A stretch of DNA of 62,669 nt, from contig JAISJG010000009.1 in NCBI GenBank assembly GCA_031261625.1, positions 1 to 62,669 of the forward strand, written 5' to 3'. This stretch comes from Candidatus Methanoplasma sp. (GTDB taxonomy: Archaea; Thermoplasmatota; Thermoplasmata; Methanomassiliicoccales; Methanomethylophilaceae). The position numbers and the translations under genes are program-made. Every line of letters starts with the position of its first letter. Within the stretch, counting starts at the first letter, position 1. A model generated the notes under the pieces. The model made no database searches, had not been told where the DNA came from, and worked only from the letters and a program-made list of their open reading frames with translations. Positions 54,827 through 62,669 of this stretch are shown in pieces.

Positions 54827-56017
54827 GTGCCGACCGTACTCAGAGAACAATATCTTGACTTCCTATGGAAGGTCAAAGATGATACAAAGACTGTAAAAAT
54901 AATCTGTGGTGTGAGAAGGTGCGGTAAGTCGACCGTGATGTTGCAGTTCATTGACCGCCTTAGAGAATCCGGCATACAAGAGAACAATATACTGTACATT
55001 GACTTCGAAAATCCGAAATTCGACCATATCGAAGATCAGAAGGACCTGAAACAATATTTCAAAGAACACATCACATCAGGAAGAACATATGTATTCCTTG
55101 ACGAGATCCAGAGAGTAAAAGATTGGGAAATCGCAGTCAACGGATTGATGTCCGGAAATGAGGCTGATGTCTATATTACCGGGTCAAACTCTAAACTACT
55201 GTCTTCTGAATTCTCCACATACCTGACAGGGAGATATATTTCCATCGAAATGCTGCCATTGTCATTTAAAGAATATTCCGAATTTCATGCTGAACACAAC
55301 CTGAACAAATACGAAATGTTTGATAAGTACCTCAAATACGGAGCATTTCCGGGAATAAATCCGTTCGCAGATGAAAGAATAATCGCATCCAGATTGGATG
55401 ATCTCTATTACTCGACGATCTACAAAGATGCCGTACTCAGAGGTCAGATAAGAGATGTGTCGGAATTTGAAAACGTTGCTAAATTCCTTATGATGAATAT
55501 AGGGAACCCTGTTTCCTTCAACAAAATTGCAGAATCTTTAGGAAATACCAACAGAAAAACCGTAGAACGCTATATCAAACTCCTCGAAGATTGTTACATA
55601 TTCTATCGTGCGGACCGTTATGATCTTAAAAGTACTGTACTTTCCCACAGTCCGAAATTCTATTCGGTCGATGTTGGATTGAGAAATTCACCATTGGGAT
55701 ATACAGATGAGGATTACGGCAGACTGATGGAGAATCTGGTATATCTCGAACTTATCAGAAAAGGAGACGAAGTGACTGTCGGAAAATTCGGAGATTCCGA
55801 AATCGACTTCTCCGTCAGGACCCTCAAAGGCCGTGAGTATTACCAAGTCACATTCTCAATGAAGGGTGACCGCGTAAAAGAACGCGAACTGAGATCACTC
55901 AGATTGTTAAATGACAATTTCCCGAAAACGGTGATCTCCACTGATATCCTGAAAGCGGACTTCGCAGACGGAATACGCCATATCAATATAGTGGATTTTC
56001 TGCTCGGCGAAAGATAA
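54827..56017 (+). CDS. AAA_14/DUF4143 ATPase, copy 2
   Basis: 396 residues, a paralogue of the protein at 24621. Walker A GVRRCGKST, Walker B YVFLDEIQ and YITGSNSKLL are intact, with a DUF4143-like C-terminus carrying DSEIDF. The start is a GTG 22-30 bases after a TATA element (TTTATATACT), so it is leaderless. About 150 bases of very AT-rich DNA precede it. Function unknown; recent transfer is plausible. Confidence 0.83.
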   Translation: MPTVLREQYLDFLWKVKDDTKTVKIICGVRRCGKSTVMLQFIDRLRESGIQENNILYIDFENPKFDHIEDQKDLKQYFKEHITSGRTYVFLDEIQRVKDWEIAVNGLMSGNEADVYITGSNSKLLSSEFSTYLTGRYISIEMLPLSFKEYSEFHAEHNLNKYEMFDKYLKYGAFPGINPFADERIIASRLDDLYYSTIYKDAVLRGQIRDVSEFENVAKFLMMNIGNPVSFNKIAESLGNTNRKTVERYIKLLEDCYIFYRADRYDLKSTVLSHSPKFYSVDVGLRNSPLGYTDEDYGRLMENLVYLELIRKGDEVTVGKFGDSEIDFSVRTLKGREYYQVTFSMKGDRVKERELRSLRLLNDNFPKTVISTDILKADFADGIRHINIVDFLLGER

Positions 56018-56043
56018 CACTTGGAACATATGGAGAGGAGTAG

Positions 56044-56128
56044 TGCCGGCAACCGGATTCGAACCGGTGAACTCCTACGAGAATGGATCTTGAGTCCATC
56101 GCCTTTGACCAGGCTTGGCAATGCCGGC
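56044..56128 (-). tRNA. tRNA-Leu (CAA)
   Basis: 85 bases with a long variable arm, as for leucine tRNAs. Acceptor GCCGGCA/TGCCGGC, discriminator A. The anticodon stem ATGGA/TCCAT closes loop CTCAAGA, giving CAA. The T arm is CCGGTTCGAATCCGG. CCA is not encoded. Confidence 0.93.
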
Positions 56129-56230
56129 GTGATTAATCCCCATACCGGAAGATAATAGATAAATGTTTATGAGCCTCATCAACGAATTCGCGTAAATTCA
56201 CTATTATCATTTTTGATAATGTTGAAGCGG

Positions 56231-57124
56231 TTAAGGAAGTGTCGTTACTTCCGCCCTCGGACCTGAGATGTAGAAGGTATACTCGTGCTGGGACACAATC
56301 CCTCCGCTGGCCTCTACGCACAGACTGTAGCTTGACAGTACGCCATGGCGTATCAGAAGCTTGGTATACTTCTCCGCATCCTTGAAATCGCAGCTTCTGG
56401 CACAGAACGGGAATGTCTTGAACTCCCCTTTTACATATTCCAGGAATTCCTGTGCTTTGGGGTCCGCCAAAGGCCTCTCCCTGAGTAATCTGACGATGCC
56501 TCCCCACGGGGCGTTGTTCTTGATGCGCCCGACACCGGTCGTGGCGAACGGTTCCACTGCGATGATCGAACCCAATTCGATCTTGGTCTTATCACCGTCA
56601 TCGTAATTGGGGATCGAAACTCCCGCGTGGAGATTGTAAGGCTTTATCTGGTGACCGCAGAGGTTACGTATGGGTTGGAAACCCGCACCGGTTATCGTCA
56701 TCTCGACGACCCTTCCTATATCCCCTATCTGCGTTCCGGCACCCATGAACTCCGCAACGGAGTTCCTTGCACGTCTGGACGAATCGATAAGATTACGGTA
56801 GTTGTTGGTACCGACCTCCACCGTCCCCGCAGTATCCCCGACATAACCGTCTAACTCCGCGCCGCAGTCGACCTTGACGACATCTCCGATCTCGAATACG
56901 GATTTGTCATCAGTGGCCGGAGTATAATGGGCGGCGATCTCGTTGCGGCTCAGATTGCATGGGAATGCGAGCCCGCATCCATGTGATCTGATATAACCTT
57001 CGACTTCCTCTGCGACATCATAGAATTTCGCACCGGCTTTCACAAGACCCAGGCCGATATCTCTGGCCTTGGCTGCAACATCACCCGCTTTGCGGAGTTT
57101 TGACAGTTCTTCGGAATTAAGCAT
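56231..57124 (-). CDS. map: Methionine aminopeptidase, type II
   Basis: 297 residues. It removes the first methionine of new proteins. Metal ligands appear as VDCG (D), GDTAG (D), CGHQIKPY (H), VEPFA (E) and QHEYTF (E). The insertion typical of type II enzymes is present. Its ATG overlaps the stop of the threonylcarbamoyl-AMP synthase gene by 8 bases; the three genes down from 58399 form one operon. Confidence 0.94.
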   Translation of the reverse strand: MLNSEELSKLRKAGDVAAKARDIGLGLVKAGAKFYDVAEEVEGYIRSHGCGLAFPCNLSRNEIAAHYTPATDDKSVFEIGDVVKVDCGAELDGYVGDTAGTVEVGTNNYRNLIDSSRRARNSVAEFMGAGTQIGDIGRVVEMTITGAGFQPIRNLCGHQIKPYNLHAGVSIPNYDDGDKTKIELGSIIAVEPFATTGVGRIKNNAPWGGIVRLLRERPLADPKAQEFLEYVKGEFKTFPFCARSCDFKDAEKYTKLLIRHGVLSSYSLCVEASGGIVSQHEYTFYISGPRAEVTTLP

Positions 57125-57755
57125 TGATTACGGCCTCGATCTGCTCGGCGGGGATCACACCTTGACGTACGATCTTGATCTCGCCTTTGCTTATCCAGAC
57201 AATGGTTGATGACTTTTTATAATTGCTGGAACCGCTGCATATGTAAGTGTTGATGGAATCTCCCAGATCGTTGACGGCCATTTCGATGTTTATGGCATCG
57301 GGGTGGGAGTGTACATTGGCCGATGTGGATGTAATCGGTCCGGTAAGTTTCGGTAGTCCGTACGATACCGGGTGGTCGGGAATCCTCACACCGATGAGTT
57401 TCGATCCCGCTGTGACCATGTCCGGGAGAGATGGTTTCTTTTCAAGAAGGATCGTGAGCGGTCCCGGCAGGAATTTCTTAACCAGTTTTTCTGCGATCTC
57501 ATCAAGAACTGCGACCTCCTCCATCATTTTCATATCGCTTACAGCGATGGTCAACGGCATATCGAACGGTCTGTTCTTGGCGACATAAAGATTCTTTATG
57601 GCAACCTCGTTGTAAGCATCGGCACCGATCCCATATACAGTGTCTGTCGGATAGACGATCAATCTTCCCATAGCGATATCCTCGGCCGCGGTCTTGAATA
57701 TCTCGTCGTTCTCTGTCGAATTACCCCCTGAGCAATCAAACTTCAGTATTTTCAT
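57117..57755 (-). CDS. Threonylcarbamoyl-AMP synthase (Sua5/YrdC/YciO)
   Basis: 212 residues from ATG 57755, which has GGTG 7 bases upstream. It makes the threonylcarbamoyl-AMP used for t6A37 in tRNAs reading ANN codons. YPTDTVYGIGAD and STSANVHSH are the nucleotide motifs. It has no extra Sua5 domain. Its start is 2 bases after the MBL hydrolase stop, and its end overlaps map. Confidence 0.9.
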   Translation of the reverse strand: MKILKFDCSGGNSTENDEIFKTAAEDIAMGRLIVYPTDTVYGIGADAYNEVAIKNLYVAKNRPFDMPLTIAVSDMKMMEEVAVLDEIAEKLVKKFLPGPLTILLEKKPSLPDMVTAGSKLIGVRIPDHPVSYGLPKLTGPITSTSANVHSHPDAINIEMAVNDLGDSINTYICSGSSNYKKSSTIVWISKGEIKIVRQGVIPAEQIEAVINA

Positions 57756-57757
57756 GT

Positions 57758-58399
57758 TCAGCACCTCTCTGTAAGTTGCATAGCATACAGTACAGCAGCA
57801 TTGCCGTCGTGATGACAAATGCCGTGACCAGGATACAATGTCGATATTTCTATGTTACTTAATTTTCTCAATGAGACGGCCATATCCTTACGGGAGCCGG
57901 TCGGAAAGTCCATTCTTCCGACTCCTCCGTTGAATACCGTATCTCCTGAAAGAAGAGACTTCGTAATTTCGTCGTAAAGACAAATGCTTCCGGCCGTGTG
58001 GCCCGGTGTTTCGATTACACGCAACCTGTGTTCTCCGATATCAATCACATCCCCTTCTATAAGCTCGGTAAGTTCCATCGGATTGACGGAACTTCCGAAG
58101 TCACTGCTAAGTATGTAATTGGGATCTCCGTCCTCCAATGCCCTTGCATCGCCTCTGCCTGCGAATATGTCGCAGCCGAACGTGTCGACTATCTTCTCCA
58201 CACCGCCGACGTGGTCGTAATGCATGTGTGTGAGAACGATCTGATCCAAGGCTCTGTCACCAAGGATCTGCTTGATCTGACCGATCACGGACCCGGAATC
58301 CTCTCCGGTCCCGGCATCCACGAGAATGGTCCGTTTACCGATAACAAGGAAGATATTGCAATCGTACGGGACCCTGGATTTAACCTCGTGAATCGTCAT
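57758..58399 (-). CDS. Metallo-beta-lactamase-fold hydrolase
   Basis: 213 residues. Zinc ligands are clear: THMHYDHVGG, ETPGHTAGS, SGDTVF and YPGHG. This is the glyoxalase II-like group; the substrate is unknown. First gene of an operon with the tRNA-modification and map genes. TTAAATAATATC about 15-25 bases upstream is the likely TATA element. Confidence 0.85.
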   Translation of the reverse strand: MTIHEVKSRVPYDCNIFLVIGKRTILVDAGTGEDSGSVIGQIKQILGDRALDQIVLTHMHYDHVGGVEKIVDTFGCDIFAGRGDARALEDGDPNYILSSDFGSSVNPMELTELIEGDVIDIGEHRLRVIETPGHTAGSICLYDEITKSLLSGDTVFNGGVGRMDFPTGSRKDMAVSLRKLSNIEISTLYPGHGICHHDGNAAVLYAMQLTERC

Positions 58400-58479
58400 T
58401 AAAATTGTTAGTGAGTGATATTATTTAAGATAATTTACACCGTCCAGATAAGAATAATACACAGAATGATGCCAATCTG

Positions 58480-58681
58480 TGGCGTACGCTGCAGAGGATG
58501 AGATTTTTCTTACTGCAATATCAGGGAATGTGAATTCCCCGAATGATCCGATCCATACACAGCATACGCTGCGGAGGATGAGATCTCTAAAAAATATGAC
58601 ACACGGAGAGCTTACGCTCACCGGATGAGATATTAAAATCGGTCCTACAACAGCAAACGCTGTTGGGAGGATGAGATTTTT
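58480..58681 (-). repeat. Four box-plus-hairpin units in the 23S trailer
   Basis: On the minus strand each unit reads ATCTCATCC, then 2-7 bases, then a small hairpin with loop GTNN: CAGC-GTTT-GCTG, GAGC-GTAA-GCTC, CAGC-GTAT-GCTG and GGC-GTAC-GCT variants. Boxes on the plus strand begin at 58669, 58623, 58576 and 58496, so spacings are 46, 47 and 80. T-runs follow the first two. The box CTCATCCTCC is complementary to GGAGGATGAG in the rRNA leader (61688-61697). Confidence 0.6.
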
Positions 58682-58708
58682 CATGCGCAACCTGATTGAC
58701 TGCTAGAC

Positions 58709-58718
<10 letters not shown>
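58682..58718 (-). other. 23S processing stem, 3' arm
   Basis: Complementary to 61623-61660. On the plus strand the arms share CGCAACCTG and, after a 6-base mismatch, TGCTAGA followed by CATA and CCAGC. The mismatch (GTCAAT here, GACGTG opposite, in the RNA) can pair GAC with GTC, leaving two 3-base bulges on opposite strands, as in a bulge-helix-bulge cut by the archaeal splicing endonuclease. Confidence 0.7.
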
Positions 58719-61622
<2,904 letters not shown>

Positions 61623-61633
<11 letters not shown>

Positions 61634-61660
61634 ATCTAGCACACGTCCAGGTTGCGTATG
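61623..61660 (-). other. 23S processing stem, 5' arm
   Basis: Partner of 58682-58718. In RNA the arm runs ATACGCAACCTG, GACGTG, TGCTAGATCATAC, GCCAGC. It brings the leader and trailer of the rRNA precursor together across 2.9 kb. Confidence 0.7.
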
Positions 61661-61687
61661 ATCGACGGTCATGGGGCTGGATCCGAA

Positions 61688-61697
61688 CTCATCCTCC
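61688..61697 (-). other. Leader site complementary to the trailer boxes
   Basis: GGAGGATGAG in the precursor RNA. It can pair over 10 bases with the first and third trailer boxes, and over 7-9 with the others. It can also pair locally with CTCC upstream (CTCC-GAAAAT-GGAG), so the two pairings would compete. Confidence 0.45.
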
Positions 61698-61804
61698 ATT
61701 TTCGGAGCCCTGCGTCTCTTCCCCGGAATAGGACCTCTATCCGGGTGCACGATTGTTATTCTCGCTTGTTGCCAAGCGGTGTGGATACTCCCGATGTAGA
61801 AGTA

Positions 61805-61816
61805 GTATATAATTAC
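61805..61816 (-). promoter_or_regulatory. 23S rRNA proximal promoter
   Basis: GTAATTATATAC on the minus strand is a strong TATA-like element. A transcript start about 25 bases on would give a leader of some 150 bases before the mature 23S. Confidence 0.6.
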
Positions 61817-61842
61817 TTCTTCCGCAGCAGGAATAAGAGTCA

Positions 61843-61919
61843 ACCGGACAAGGTCCGGTGAGCTGATATCCAGGCATTTTCAGCCGGGATCACTCGACGG
61901 TTCACATCGAGCGAATCCC
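61843..61919 (-). ncRNA. Structured RNA segment upstream of 23S
   Basis: Three stems in series on the minus strand: GGGAT..CTCGA..TCGAG..ATCCC (61886-61919, small internal loop), CTGA..TCAG (61863-61883) and ACCGGAC-CTT-GTCCGGT (61843-61859). A TATA-like GTTTTATATA at 61935-61944 would start transcription at the first stem. It is either a small RNA gene ended by the third stem or the upper leader of the rRNA from a second promoter. No known family was recognised. Confidence 0.45.
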
Positions 61920-61934
61920 AGTAGTCACGATTCC

Positions 61935-61944
61935 TATATAAAAC
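61935..61944 (-). promoter_or_regulatory. Distal TATA element upstream of the 23S unit
   Basis: GTTTTATATA on the minus strand, about 16 bases before the first stem of the structured segment and 20 bases after the stop codon of the DUF61 gene. Confidence 0.55.
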
Positions 61945-61965
61945 TTTTCAACACGTGCTGGGTAG

Positions 61966-62367
61966 TCAAGGAAGGAACAGTGTTACAGTGAGATTCGGCA
62001 GCAATTTTCTCAGATCTTTCAGGTCCGGATAGTACAATCTCAGGAAGTCTTCGCGGTAGGGTTTTTTGTTCATCACTTTGGATATAACGGAGACCTCTGT
62101 TTTACCTTCTACTTTCCATGCCCCGCTCTGATAGGATGTGTCCGTACTGACGAAAATAGGTAAACGCAGACGCATCTTCTCGATCTCGGTGCACTTGGAT
62201 GCGAGGAACTCCAATTCCTCTTTGTCGAAAGAACATACGGCCCCGCTTTTCGTCTCGTACGTCAGATTACCATTATCTATATAATCTAATAAAGAGCGAC
62301 GGTTGACCGGCATGTTGCTGTTCATGTCGGCTATCATTCTTTCAACATTCATCGGGTCGTCGGACAT
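61966..62367 (-). CDS. DUF61/UPF0216 family protein
   Basis: 133 residues. The archaeal family pattern is clear: MPVNRRSLLDYI, RLRLPIFVSTD, VEGKTEVSVISKV and the YPDLKDLRKLLP C-terminal region. Function unknown. It follows the TfoX-domain gene after 6 bases; GGATG overlaps that stop codon and serves as its ribosome site. Confidence 0.8.
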   Translation of the reverse strand: MSDDPMNVERMIADMNSNMPVNRRSLLDYIDNGNLTYETKSGAVCSFDKEELEFLASKCTEIEKMRLRLPIFVSTDTSYQSGAWKVEGKTEVSVISKVMNKKPYREDFLRLYYPDLKDLRKLLPNLTVTLFLP

Positions 62368-62373
62368 TTCTTT

Positions 62374-62669
62374 TCATCCTTTGGTTTTAGATTTCTTGGG
62401 TTTGCTTGCCGGGAGTTCGTCCCATGTCACCGATATCAGGGAAGAAATGAACTTCTCATCCTGTTCCGGATCTATTATCAGATAATCCTTCGCACCCGGA
62501 TACGGCGGCCCTGTTATCGGATCCCCGAGCATCGCCATGCCGCCGTCGGTTATCTTCAGGAAGAATATGTCATCACAGATGAATCCGATGACCTTGCCGT
62601 CGCAGTACATCGCATATTCGCCCATCATTTTCCTGTAACTGATGTTCCCTGCATCCGAAATGCGGGATA
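62374..62669 (-). CDS. TfoX N-terminal domain protein (5' partial)
   Basis: At least 98 residues; the frame stays open to the window edge, so the start lies outside. RKMMGEYAMYCDGKVIGFICDD and PPYPGAKDYLIID match the TfoX N-terminal domain, and a Lys-rich tail follows. An internal ATG at 62628 is not the true start, because family residues continue upstream of it. In archaea these stand-alone domains have no known role. It is coupled to the DUF61 gene. Confidence 0.75.
   Translation of the reverse strand, partial: SRISDAGNISYRKMMGEYAMYCDGKVIGFICDDIFFLKITDGGMAMLGDPITGPPYPGAKDYLIIDPEQDEKFISSLISVTWDELPASKPKKSKTKG

Noticed and set aside
58480..58681. Possible CRISPR array
   Set aside because: The repeats are only 9-20 bases with variable hairpins and unequal spacing, and there are no cas genes. 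They are better read as rRNA trailer elements.
58400..58690. 5S rRNA gene after 23S
   Set aside because: No 5S-like sequence of about 120 bases could be recognised; the region is filled by the repeat units.

Overview
The window is archaeal chromosome with a moderate GC content and very dense gene packing. The gene set points to Thermoplasmatota, most likely a Methanomassiliicoccales (Methanomethylophilus-like) methanogen. Evidence: topoisomerase VI A/B, the PolD large subunit, a class I lysyl-tRNA synthetase, RNase P protein 4, Dph2, L10e, an S13-S4-S11-Rpo3 operon, Sec61-beta, mevalonate kinase, an archaeal lipid operon, and a 23S rRNA gene linked to neither 16S nor 5S. No methanogenesis gene lies in the window, so the order-level placement is inference. 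Many genes have a TATA-like element 22-30 bases before the start codon and no room for a ribosome binding site (leaderless). Internal operon genes carry GGAGG/GGTG sites.

Layout. 1-800: HepT-MntA toxin-antitoxin pair. 0.9-5.4 kb: two PH-domain membrane proteins, a DRG-type GTPase and a zinc-ribbon membrane protein. 5.8-9 kb: top6B-top6A. 9-10.8 kb: LysRS with an eroded KMSKS loop, and Sec61-beta. 10.9-17.2 kb: cation/proton antiporter, a repeat-bearing acidic protein, NikR divergent from a ZIP metal transporter, an acetate-type transporter and a rubredoxin-fused glutamate-synthase protein. 17.3-21 kb: metal-chelate or corrinoid ABC uptake operon plus a methyltransferase, framed by palindromes. 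21.1-22.5 kb: PIN nuclease coupled to an unknown partner. 22.6-34.2 kb: two tRNAs, NadE and a divergent nitrilase, an AAA ATPase, a tiny Cys/Lys-rich protein, and translation and housekeeping genes up to mevalonate kinase.

34.3-37.7 kb holds three tandem paralogous anchored surface proteins. 37.9-40.9 kb is a probable membrane-lipid operon: tetraether synthase-like radical SAM enzyme, 2[4Fe-4S] ferredoxin, geranylgeranyl reductase. Divergent from it is a 1361-residue surface protein with a lamin-tail domain. 45.2-52 kb: NOG1-like GTPase and PolD large subunit, convergent with the S13-S4-S11-Rpo3 operon. 52.4-56 kb: heavy-metal P-type ATPase, a small nitrogenase-like fragment and a second AAA ATPase. 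56-58.4 kb: tRNA-Leu and an operon of MBL hydrolase, threonylcarbamoyl-AMP synthase and methionine aminopeptidase.

58.4-62 kb is the 23S rRNA unit on the minus strand. It has a long processing stem, a leader with two possible promoters and a structured RNA segment. Its trailer carries four copies of a box-plus-hairpin unit whose box is complementary to a site in the leader. The window ends with a DUF61 protein and a TfoX-domain protein that runs off the edge.
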